A stretch of DNA of 10,850 bases from Planctomycetaceae bacterium UBA4732. GTDB taxonomy: Bacteria > Planctomycetota > Planctomycetia > Gemmatales > Gemmataceae. The notes beneath the pieces are model-generated. The model was given only the letters and a program-made list of their open reading frames with translations. It was not told where the DNA came from and searched no databases. The first letter of the stretch is position 1, and the number at the start of each line of letters is the position of its first letter. The position numbers and the translations under genes are program-made. The DNA is taken from the NCBI GenBank assembly GCA_002404095.1, contig DHJA01000038.1:39429-50278 (forward strand), read 5' to 3'. Shown piece by piece: positions 1 to 7,156 of this stretch.

Positions 1-25
1 GCGTTAATCTGTGTAATCTGCGGAT
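1..25. repeat. Partial copy of GCAGATT-type palindrome arm, cut by window edge
   Basis: On the minus strand these 25 bases match the arm of the 1618-1702 element, with one mismatch visible by eye. The copy overlaps by one base the TGA stop of the restriction gene (25-27). Only one arm is in the window, so I cannot tell whether it is half of a full palindrome. Confidence 0.75.
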
Positions 26-3000
26 CATTTGTTACTTTCTATATAGCCACGGATCAGGTTTTGGGCGTCCCACGGGTCGGCGACTTCGAGAAACGCCCAG
101 CGCCCGAAGCCGCCGTGGTTATTGACGGCCGGCACCCACAAGGTGCGCGCCGTGGCGACCTTGGCGGCTTTGTCCTTCTTCTTCTCGCCGGTGACTTCGA
201 CGAGCAAATTGAGCAGGTCATCGGATCCGTGGCCGTCGTCGATGCAGGCGATGAAATCGGGGATGTATTGGTGTTCTTCGCCGTTCAGGGTGTAAGGGAT
301 GGTGAAACCGAGGTTGTGATTCTTGACGTAGCGGACGACTTGGGGCATCTCCTCGATGGCCTCGGCGCCCTTCTGCTCCCAGAACTTGGTATCGGCTACC
401 ACATGGGAAATGTGACACTTGTCCTCTCTCGTGGGATAGGTGTCCCGGGTGGTGTCGAAATCGACGTAACGGGTCGAGCCGACCGTATCATACGGGCGCA
501 GGATGGGCTTGAGGGTGGCTGTGCCGTCGGTCGAGGCGACGATGGCGTTGTAGATACGGTCGGCGGCGTCGTGGGCGAATTCGAGTAGCAGCAGCAGTTG
601 CGGAAAGGTGTTGTCCTTGAGCGTGACGCATTCGGCCAGCCAGCGTTTAGCGATGTCGAGCAGCTGCGGGAAGAGCCAAGGCTTGTCGTTGCCGTCGTCG
701 TCGCGGAAATACTTTTCCAGCGTGAGCTTCGCCAATAGAAAGGCGACTTCGTTGGGACGGCGGCGCTCGAGATCGTCGAGCCTGTGTTTCGTGGTGGTTC
801 CCACGATGGGAGACATTTCGGTAACTGTCGGAAGGTCCGCGGTAGAGAGCGCCAAGCGGGATTCGACGGTGAAGGTGGCGGTAAGCATTTCGTCGCCCAC
901 GTCATAGCGGTAGCCGAGCAGCCGGGGAAAGGCAATCTCACAGGCAATACGGTCTTCCAGGGCGCGGACGCGGGTAGGCGGCAGGCCAGGCTTGGGGTCT
1001 GCGGTTGCGCCGCTGCACGGGATGAAGGAGAAGGGGACGCCATAGACTTCGGCGTATTCGGGGTCGAAATGGCCGTTCTCGTTGGCGGCGTAACTCCTGC
1101 GGCGCAGGGCGCGGCCGACCACTTGCTCGCACAACAGTTGCGTGCCGAAGGCGCGCACGCCGAGGACGTGGGTGACGGTGTTGGCGTCCCAGCCTTCGGT
1201 GAGCATGGAGACGCTGACCACGCAGCGGACGTGTTCGCCGAGTTTGCCCGTCTTGCCGACGGTGTTCATCACTTCGCGGAGCAGGTCTTCGTCAGTGAGA
1301 TCATCGGTATCACGGCCGGGAAAGCGGGCGCGGTATTCGGCCTTGAACTCGTCAATTTCACGGCCGGCGATCTTCTTAAAGTCGTCGCTCATCGCCTCGC
1401 CGGATTCGAGCTGATGGCTGTCTACCAGGATCGTGTTTGGGCGATGCAGCCAGGCGCCGTGGCCGTCGTCGTTGCGGAAGATGGGCAATTGCCCGGCCTG
1501 GACGATAGTCTGCGCGCCGATCTGTTTTTCCCAGCCGGCGATGAAATCGAACACGAGCTTGGAGACGTTGGTGTTGTTGCACACAACAATCAGAACCGGC
1601 GGCGGCCCTCGCATTTCATCCGCAGATTGCGCAGATTTACGCAGATTCAATTCAGAGTCATTCTTGCTTTTTAATCTGCGTAAATCTGTGTAATCTGCGG
1701 ATTGTTTTTCCCACAGGCGGTAAGACTTCTCGTAGTTGCTGTAGAGACTGTGCAAAGCCCCTTGCAGTTCGACGGGGAGCTTAGGTTCGCCGGACGCCTT
1801 ATCGGTTTTGCGTCCCTTCTTGGGCAAGTGTTCGCGGATGCGCAGCCACAGGTCTCGGTAGGCGGGCAGCGAGCCGGTCATCTGGTTGCTTGCCACGGGC
1901 ACACGGGGAACCTTGACGATGCCGGCCTCGATGGCGTCGATGAGTGAGAAGTCGGAGACCACCCACGGAAAGAGCGTGCCTTCGGGCCAGCCCGAACCGC
2001 GCAGGAAGAACGGCGTGGCGGAAAGATCGTAGATGGCTTTCACGCCGATCTTGGCTTGCACGGCCTCGATGCCGGATATCCAGATGCGGGCCTCTTCCTC
2101 GCGATTCTTGGCCTCGACGCGCTCATCGCCGGTGAGTTTTTCTTCCTCGGCGTCGGGTTTGCGGCGATAGCAATGATGGGCTTCGTCGTTGAGGACGATG
2201 ATGTTCTTCTTGGCGCCCAACTCCCGGCAGACGCGGCGTACCATCTGATCGGGGGTTTCGGTGAACGGGCTTGGTTGCCCATCGGCGAGAATCGACTTGG
2301 TGATCTTGCCGGCGGCGACTTTCTCGCGCAATTGGAAGGCGTGGAAGTTGGTGATGATGATTTTGGCCTGTCCGAGCTGGTCCTGTAGCTGGGCCGGAAC
2401 GATGTCGCGCTGGCGGTAATAGTTCTCCGGGTCGTTCGGCCACAGCACGCGCAGCCGGTCGCGGATGGTGATGCCAGGCGTAACGATCAGGAAAGTGTCG
2501 GAGAAGCGCGCGTCCTGGGGATTGGCGCGTTTGTTGAGCGTGTGCCAGGCAATGAGCATGGCCATGACGACGGTCTTGCCGGCGCCGGTGGCCATCTTGA
2601 ACGCCGTGCGCGGTAGGCCGGGGTTGGAGGTGTTGTTTGCGTCGCGCAAATCGGTGTCGATCCAGGCGTCTCCGTATTTCTTGGCGACCTCGGCGATGTA
2701 GATGGCGGTTTCAAGGCTCTCGTTCTGGCAGAAGAAAAGTTTCTTTTCGCGGCCGGGATCGGTCCAGTAGGCAATCAGGCGTCTGGTCGTCGGCGTCACC
2801 CCGACATAGCCGCCTTCACGCCACAGAGCGACGCGGCGGCGTATTCTATTAATGAGTTCGTTCTCGCGGCGTTCCTGCGGCCCGTCCACCTCAAACAGCT
2901 CCCCCTGCTTGGCGCCCTTCTTCTTCGGGCGCGCGATTGGCACGAAATAGGAGCTGATTCGTCGGCCGTCAACGGTCTCGTCGGTGATGCCCTCGTCGGT

Positions 3001-3072
3001 GAAGCGGAAATGGCGGTTTGGCTCGTCGAAAGGCGAGTTGATGATCGGGTTCTCGATGACGACTTGTTTCAC
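25..3072 (-). CDS. Type III-like restriction endonuclease subunit (SF2 helicase, BPTD_3080-type)
   Basis: Predicted ATP-dependent DNA translocase/nuclease of a restriction system, about 1015 residues. In order: an N-terminal region; SF2 helicase domain 1 with Walker A ATGAGKT (K166), DEAH box (D296-H299) and motif III SAT (351-353); an odd linker (about 457-485) encoded by a palindromic DNA repeat; helicase domain 2 beginning near PPVLIVVCNNTN, with TEGWDANTV and the arginine-finger motif QVVGRALRR (Q650-R658); and a C-terminal nuclease-like end with PDF (938-940) and EVTG (959-962). The last resembles PD-(D/E)xK but has Thr where Lys is usual. The start is GTG, with AAGGGA about 7 nt upstream. 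The stop TGA is formed with bases of a second repeat copy. It is transcribed divergently from the proline genes. Type III enzymes need a Mod methyltransferase; none lies upstream, so any partner is beyond the left edge. Family assignment is confident; restriction activity is inferred. Confidence 0.88.
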   Translation of the reverse strand: MKQVVIENPIINSPFDEPNRHFRFTDEGITDETVDGRRISSYFVPIARPKKKGAKQGELFEVDGPQERRENELINRIRRRVALWREGGYVGVTPTTRRLIAYWTDPGREKKLFFCQNESLETAIYIAEVAKKYGDAWIDTDLRDANNTSNPGLPRTAFKMATGAGKTVVMAMLIAWHTLNKRANPQDARFSDTFLIVTPGITIRDRLRVLWPNDPENYYRQRDIVPAQLQDQLGQAKIIITNFHAFQLREKVAAGKITKSILADGQPSPFTETPDQMVRRVCRELGAKKNIIVLNDEAHHCYRRKPDAEEEKLTGDERVEAKNREEEARIWISGIEAVQAKIGVKAIYDLSATPFFLRGSGWPEGTLFPWVVSDFSLIDAIEAGIVKVPRVPVASNQMTGSLPAYRDLWLRIREHLPKKGRKTDKASGEPKLPVELQGALHSLYSNYEKSYRLWEKQSADYTDLRRLKSKNDSELNLRKSAQSADEMRGPPPVLIVVCNNTNVSKLVFDFIAGWEKQIGAQTIVQAGQLPIFRNDDGHGAWLHRPNTILVDSHQLESGEAMSDDFKKIAGREIDEFKAEYRARFPGRDTDDLTDEDLLREVMNTVGKTGKLGEHVRCVVSVSMLTEGWDANTVTHVLGVRAFGTQLLCEQVVGRALRRRSYAANENGHFDPEYAEVYGVPFSFIPCSGATADPKPGLPPTRVRALEDRIACEIAFPRLLGYRYDVGDEMLTATFTVESRLALSTADLPTVTEMSPIVGTTTKHRLDDLERRRPNEVAFLLAKLTLEKYFRDDDGNDKPWLFPQLLDIAKRWLAECVTLKDNTFPQLLLLLEFAHDAADRIYNAIVASTDGTATLKPILRPYDTVGSTRYVDFDTTRDTYPTREDKCHISHVVADTKFWEQKGAEAIEEMPQVVRYVKNHNLGFTIPYTLNGEEHQYIPDFIACIDDGHGSDDLLNLLVEVTGEKKKDKAAKVATARTLWVPAVNNHGGFGRWAFLEVADPWDAQNLIRGYIESNK
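1618..1702. repeat. Interrupted palindromic repeat inserted in frame in the restriction gene
   Basis: Two 30-nt arms, 1618-1647 and 1673-1702, are reverse complements at 28 of 30 positions and flank a 25-nt non-palindromic centre. Each left-arm segment contains three copies of GCAGATT spaced 9-10 nt apart; the right arm contains the complement AATCTGC/AATCTGT. Read on the minus strand it has no stop codon and encodes a hydrophilic linker around residues 457-485, between the two helicase domains. In my recollection of homologues this linker runs more directly from a YEKSYRLWE-like helix to the PPV...VVCNNTN strand, so the repeat looks like an insertion. A related arm lies at 1-25. It would fold into a long hairpin in DNA or mRNA. 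Confidence 0.85.
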
Positions 3073-3244
3073 GAGCGATTCCCTTTGCTAGCAGAGACGC
3101 CGCCGAACCATCGTCCATAAACATGGCGACTTCTGCACCTTTGTCAATGCGCGGACGCCCGGCCCGGAAGAAAGCCGACGGACAGTGCGATCGTTCCCCT
3201 AAAATAACGAAGGAAGCAGCGCGCGTTCCGGAACGGGGTGAGGC
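3073..3244. other. Divergent intergenic region, restriction gene / proline operon
   Basis: These 172 bases separate two divergent GTG-started genes and must hold both promoters. On the minus strand AAGGGA at 3080-3085 is a plausible ribosome binding site for the restriction gene. On the plus strand a TAAAAT (3200-3205) could be a -10 box, but the best upstream GGACA-like -35 is poorly spaced, so I do not call a promoter. A perfect 12-bp palindrome sits at 3224-3235, and a GGGGTGAGG stretch just before 3245 is a likely ribosome binding site for proline dehydrogenase. Confidence 0.6.
3224..3235. promoter_or_regulatory. 12-bp perfect palindrome upstream of proline dehydrogenase (possible operator)
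   Basis: CGTTCCGGAACG is a perfect dyad that ends 9 nt before the GTG start at 3245 and lies downstream of the possible TAAAAT box. The position suits a repressor operator or an mRNA hairpin near the ribosome binding site. Short palindromes also arise by chance in GC-rich DNA, and no second copy was seen. Confidence 0.35.
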
Positions 3245-4633
3245 GTGGCCAAAGCGACGGAATCTTTCAAGGCCGTCCAATGCGAAGAGTTGACGCGCCG
3301 CTACGGCAAGGCGATCTTCGCGCGCCTCGAAGGCGTCGGCCCACTGCCGTTCAGCCCGGCGTGGTGGGACGAACGGCTGATGGGACTGACGATGGGTGAC
3401 GAGGCGGTTAAGCTCCAACTGTTCCGCTTCGTCGATGTATTGCCGCAGCTCCGCTCGCCGGCCGACGTGACGCGCCATCTCCGCGAATACTTCGGCGCGG
3501 CCAGCGACCGCCTGCCCGCTTGGATGCGGTTCGGTCTGCGTCTGCTGCCCGGCCGCGGCCCATTCGCCCGGCTATTGGCCGGCGCCGCTCACTTCTTCGC
3601 GGAGCGACTCGCCCGCAAATTCATCGCCGGATCGAATGTGCATGAGGTTCTGGGTACAATCGCACATCTGCGCCGCCGTTCTCTGGCTGTCACGGTCGAT
3701 CTGCTGGGCGAGGCCACGATCACGGAAAAGGAAGCGGAGGAGTCACGCGATGAGTATCTGGAGTTGATCGACGGTCTGAGCCGCGAGGTCAACGCCTGGC
3801 CGACAAACGACCAGATCGACCGGGACGACCACGGGCCGCTGCCGCGCGTCAATGTGTCGGTCAAGTTGTCGGCGCTGTACAGCCAGTTCGACGCCATCGA
3901 CCAGGAAGGTTCCAGCCGAGCCGTGCGCGAACGTCTGCGGCCCATCCTTCGCGCCGCCCGTGAGCGCCACGTCTTCGTCAACATCGACATGGAACAGTAC
4001 GCGGTCAAGGATCTGACGCTGCACGTTTTTGAACAGGTGTTGGATGAGGACGAATTCCGCGATTGGACGGACGTGGGGATCGCCGTGCAAGCGTATCTGC
4101 GCGAAACGGCAAGCGACTTGGAGCGCCTAACCGAGTGGGCGCGGCGGCGCGGGGCGCCGGTCTGGGTGCGGTTAGTCAAGGGCGCCTATTGGGATTACGA
4201 AACCACGATGGCCGCCCAGGCGGGTTGGCCTTCGCCCGTCTGGACGCACAAGACGGAGACCGACGCCAATTACGAGCGCTTAACGAGGTTTCTCCTTGAA
4301 AATCGCCGTTGGCTGCGGCCGGCGTTTGGAAGCCATAATATCCGCAGTCTGGCGCACGTCCTGGCCGCGGCGGACCTGCTCGACGTAGCGCCCGACGGCT
4401 ATGAGCTACAAATGCTATACGGTATGGCGGAGCCGGTCAAGGACGTGCTGGTCGCGCTGGGCCGACGGGTGCGCGTCTATACGCCGTATGGCGAATTGCT
4501 GCCCGGTATGGCGTACCTGGTGCGTCGTTTGTTGGAGAACACGGCTAACGAATCGTTCTTACGCGCGAGCTTTACTGAACATATTCCGGCGGATAAACTT
4601 CTTCAGAACCCCGCGGAAGTGGGGAATGGATAA
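3245..4633 (+). CDS. Proline dehydrogenase (PutA-type PRODH domain, monofunctional)
   Basis: FAD enzyme that oxidises L-proline to 1-pyrroline-5-carboxylate and passes electrons to the quinone pool; the first step of proline catabolism. It has 462 residues. An N-terminal helical arm contains RFVDVLPQL (from R61), as in the PutA arm/domain-II region. The (beta/alpha)8 PRODH barrel follows with NVSVKLSALYSQFD (from N203), IDMEQY (247-252), RLVKGAYWD (309-317, flavin and substrate region), YELQMLYGM (386-394) and the substrate-binding YLVRRLLEN signature (424-432, Arg427/428). All the signatures I know are present and length is normal for a stand-alone PRODH with the PutA arm. The GTG start is preceded by GGTGAGG; the first in-frame ATG is far inside and would remove the arm. 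Six nt separate it from the dehydrogenase gene, and both probably form one operon. There is no N-terminal DNA-binding domain of the type E. coli PutA uses for self-regulation. Confidence 0.93.
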   Translation: MAKATESFKAVQCEELTRRYGKAIFARLEGVGPLPFSPAWWDERLMGLTMGDEAVKLQLFRFVDVLPQLRSPADVTRHLREYFGAASDRLPAWMRFGLRLLPGRGPFARLLAGAAHFFAERLARKFIAGSNVHEVLGTIAHLRRRSLAVTVDLLGEATITEKEAEESRDEYLELIDGLSREVNAWPTNDQIDRDDHGPLPRVNVSVKLSALYSQFDAIDQEGSSRAVRERLRPILRAARERHVFVNIDMEQYAVKDLTLHVFEQVLDEDEFRDWTDVGIAVQAYLRETASDLERLTEWARRRGAPVWVRLVKGAYWDYETTMAAQAGWPSPVWTHKTETDANYERLTRFLLENRRWLRPAFGSHNIRSLAHVLAAADLLDVAPDGYELQMLYGMAEPVKDVLVALGRRVRVYTPYGELLPGMAYLVRRLLENTANESFLRASFTEHIPADKLLQNPAEVGNG

Positions 4634-4639
4634 AGAGCC

Positions 4640-6238
4640 ATGAACGATTTGGCAAGTCCTCGCCCTCTCAAGATTGAGCCGTTGACCGATTTCAGCAGAC
4701 CGGACGCCCGGCAGGCGATGGCGTCCGCGCTGGAACAGGTCGCCCGCGAGTTCGGCCGGACATATCCGGTGGTGATCGCAGGCCGGCCGGTTCCGACGCC
4801 GGCGGCCATCGACTCGATCAATCCTTCGCACCGCCGACAAGTGGTCGGTAAATGCGGCAGCGCTACGGCGGAGCAGGCGCGCCAGGCGGTTGAGGCAGCG
4901 GTCGCAGCGTTCCCGATGTGGAGCGACACGCCGGCCGCCAAACGGGCGCAATACCTATTCGACGCGGCGCGGGTGATGCGCCGGCGGCGTTTCGAGTTGG
5001 CCGCGTGGCAGCTCTACGAATGCGGCAAGCCGTGGCGCGAGGCCGACGCGGACGTGGCCGAGAGCATTGACTATTGCGAGTTTTACGCCCGCGAAATGGT
5101 ACGACTCGCGGAGCCGCGCCGGCGTGACGCCCCCGGCGAGGAGAACGTCTACTTCTACGAGCCACGCGGCGTGACGGTCGTGATCGCCCCGTGGAACTTC
5201 CCGATGGCGATTCTGTGCGGCATGACCACGGCCGCCCTCGTCACCGGCAACACCGTCGTCATGAAGCCGGCCGAGCAATCGTGCGTCGTCGGCGCCAAGC
5301 TGATGGAGGTCTTCGAGGAAGCCGGTTTACCGCCGGGCGTGGTTAATTTCCTCCCCGGCGTGGGCGAGGAAGTCGGCCCCGCGCTGGTCGAAAATCCCGC
5401 CGTGGCGGTGATCGCGTTCACCGGCTCGCGCCACGTCGGCCTGAGCATCAACCGCCAGGCCGCCGAGCCGCGTCCGGGACAAGAACAGGTCAAGCGCGTC
5501 ATCGCCGAAATGGGCGGCAAAAACGCCGTCGTAATCGACGAAGACGCCGATCTGGACGAGGCAGTGCATGGCGTCGTCGCCAGCGCCTTCGGCTACGCCG
5601 GGCAGAAGTGTTCGGCGTGCAGTCGCGTGATCGTGCCGGCGGCGCTGCACGACGCCTTCTTGGCGCGGCTGGTCGAGGCCACGCGCAGTCTCAAAGTGGC
5701 GCCGGCCGAAGACCCTGGCTGCGCAGTCGGTCCTGTCATCGACGACGAAGCGCAGTCGCGCATCCTACGCACCATTGAGCAAGGCAAGTGCCAGGGTCGC
5801 CTCGTTTACGGCGGCGATGTAGGGCTGTTGGCGCAGGAAGGCTGCTTCGTGGCCCCGCACATCTTTGCGGATGTAGACCCATCGGCTCCATTGGCGATGG
5901 AAGAAATCTTTGGTCCCGTACTGACGGTCTTGCGCTCCAGCGGCTTTGCGCAGTCGCTGGAGATCGCTAATGGCACGTCTTACGCCCTGACCGGCGGCCT
6001 CTATTCGCGCAGTCCTGCGCACATTGAGGAGGCTAAAAGGCGCTTCCGGGTCGGCAATCTATACATCAATCGCAAGATCACCGGGGCGCTGGTGGACCGG
6101 CAGCCGTTCGGCGGTTTCAAGATGTCGGGCGTCGGCTCCAAGGCGGGCGGGCCGGATTATTTGTTGCAATTTCTGCTGCCGCGCACTATTACGGAAAATA
6201 CCTTGCGGCGCGGCTTCGCGCCTCCTACTGAGGACTAA
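4640..6238 (+). CDS. pruA: L-glutamate gamma-semialdehyde dehydrogenase (1-pyrroline-5-carboxylate dehydrogenase)
   Basis: NAD-dependent aldehyde dehydrogenase that converts glutamate semialdehyde (the open form of P5C) to glutamate, the second step of proline degradation. It has 532 residues, normal for the family. Visible motifs are PWNFPMAI with the oxyanion-hole Asn186, GNTVVMKPAEQS, the Rossmann FTGSRHVG (260-267), the general base in AEMGGKN (Glu290), the catalytic Cys324 in GQKCSACSR, the cofactor-binding EEIFGPV (421-427) and a C-terminal QPFGGFKMSG (488-497). The ITGALVDRQPFGG stretch before the C-terminus is typical of P5C dehydrogenases rather than other aldehyde dehydrogenases. 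Its ATG lies 6 nt after the proline dehydrogenase stop with only a weak AAAGAG near it, which suggests translational coupling. The pair covers the reactions of bifunctional PutA; as separate proteins, any channelling would require complex formation. Confidence 0.95.
   Translation: MNDLASPRPLKIEPLTDFSRPDARQAMASALEQVAREFGRTYPVVIAGRPVPTPAAIDSINPSHRRQVVGKCGSATAEQARQAVEAAVAAFPMWSDTPAAKRAQYLFDAARVMRRRRFELAAWQLYECGKPWREADADVAESIDYCEFYAREMVRLAEPRRRDAPGEENVYFYEPRGVTVVIAPWNFPMAILCGMTTAALVTGNTVVMKPAEQSCVVGAKLMEVFEEAGLPPGVVNFLPGVGEEVGPALVENPAVAVIAFTGSRHVGLSINRQAAEPRPGQEQVKRVIAEMGGKNAVVIDEDADLDEAVHGVVASAFGYAGQKCSACSRVIVPAALHDAFLARLVEATRSLKVAPAEDPGCAVGPVIDDEAQSRILRTIEQGKCQGRLVYGGDVGLLAQEGCFVAPHIFADVDPSAPLAMEEIFGPVLTVLRSSGFAQSLEIANGTSYALTGGLYSRSPAHIEEAKRRFRVGNLYINRKITGALVDRQPFGGFKMSGVGSKAGGPDYLLQFLLPRTITENTLRRGFAPPTED
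6230..6234 (+). promoter_or_regulatory. Ribosome binding site of the WD40 gene inside the end of pruA
   Basis: GAGGA lies in the last codons of the dehydrogenase gene, 6 nt before the ATG at 6241. The overlap with the upstream gene and the 2-nt gap between stop and start support the 6241 start and translational coupling. Confidence 0.6.
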
Positions 6239-6240
6239 CC

Positions 6241-7155
6241 ATGCCATCGACCGAACTCCGCGGCCACACCGCCCTCGTTTACAGCATCGCTTTCAGCCCC
6301 GACGGCAAGCAATTCGCCAGCGCCGGCTTCGACAACGTGGTCAAAATCTGGGATCCGGCGACGTGGAAGGAAGCACGCACGCTCACCGGCCACACCGGCC
6401 CCGTCTACTGCGTCGTCTACAGCAAGGACGGAGCGACCATCGCCACGTCCAGCCAGGACAAAACCATTCGCCTGTGGAAAGCGGCGGACGGCGCCTTTCT
6501 GCGCGAAATCAAGGGCCACACCGACATCGTGGATAGCGTCGCCTTCAGTCCCGACGGCAAATTGCTGGCGTCCGGCGGCGGCCGGGAAGACAAGACGGTT
6601 CGCCTGTGGAACCCGGCCGACGGCAAGGAAATGAAGAACCTCGGCGCCCACACCGGCGCCGTCTACGCCGTCGCGTTCAGCCCTGACGGCAAACAACTTG
6701 CCTCGGCCGGGGCGGATATGTCAATTAAGATCTGGGATGTAGCCGCTCTAAAGGAGCTGAAAACGCTCAAAGGACCAACCGGCGCCGTCACCGCGCTGGC
6801 ATACACGTCGGCTGGCGTACTATTGTCGGTCGGGCAGGACCGTTTTTTCCGTATCTGGGACATAAACGCCGGCAAGGAATCCAAGACATTGCAGCAGACG
6901 CCGGACAAGCAAGACGACCTTTATGGCCTCGCCTTGTCACCGGATGGTAAATCGGCGGCGACGAGCGGTTACGCCGGCTGGGTAACGGTCTGGAATCTGG
7001 CGGAAGGCAAGCCAACGTGGTCGAAGAAGCTGCCGGCGCCCTGCGCCTACTGCGTCGTGTTCACGCCGGACGGCAAGTCGGTGGTTACGGGCCACGACCT
7101 GTTGCCTGGCCGCAACAATGCCAATTGCTACATCACAGCTATCGGTTCGCCTTGA
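6241..7155 (+). CDS. Seven-bladed WD40 repeat protein
   Basis: 304 residues made almost entirely of WD40 repeats, so it should fold into one closed beta-propeller used for protein-protein contacts. I count seven units at about residues 6-47, 48-89, 90-133, 134-175, 176-216, 217-262 and 263-304. The first four are canonical, with GH..V....FSPDGK...S and a closing IWD/LWK/LWN/IWD; repeats 5-7 drift (repeat 5 has GP for GH, repeat 6 ends VWN, repeat 7 lacks the WD). No signal peptide, membrane segment or kinase domain is present, so it is predicted to be cytoplasmic. Planctomycetes often carry WD40 repeats on large multidomain proteins; here the propeller stands alone. It begins 2 nt after the P5C dehydrogenase stop, so it is probably made from the proline operon, and a scaffold or partner role there is conceivable but unproven. 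Fold certain; function unknown. Confidence 0.9.
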   Translation: MPSTELRGHTALVYSIAFSPDGKQFASAGFDNVVKIWDPATWKEARTLTGHTGPVYCVVYSKDGATIATSSQDKTIRLWKAADGAFLREIKGHTDIVDSVAFSPDGKLLASGGGREDKTVRLWNPADGKEMKNLGAHTGAVYAVAFSPDGKQLASAGADMSIKIWDVAALKELKTLKGPTGAVTALAYTSAGVLLSVGQDRFFRIWDINAGKESKTLQQTPDKQDDLYGLALSPDGKSAATSGYAGWVTVWNLAEGKPTWSKKLPAPCAYCVVFTPDGKSVVTGHDLLPGRNNANCYITAIGSP

Positions 7156-7156
7156 T

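Noticed and set aside
784..1674. Plus-strand open frame of 296 codons
   Set aside because: It lies entirely antisense to the helicase domains, which have clear motifs; its translation has no recognisable domain and is the kind of long shadow frame expected in GC-rich DNA.
1618..1702. GCAGATT repeats as a CRISPR array
   Set aside because: The repeated units are 7 nt long and 9-10 nt apart, arranged as inverted arms with no spacers and no cas genes.
3589..4179. Minus-strand frame of 196 codons inside proline dehydrogenase
   Set aside because: Antisense to a fully conserved enzyme, low-complexity Arg/Ser-rich translation, no ribosome binding site sought or needed.
6241..6760. Repeated FSPDGK-coding DNA as a nucleotide-level repeat
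   Set aside because: It reflects the WD40 protein repeats and the copies differ at synonymous sites; not a separate DNA element.
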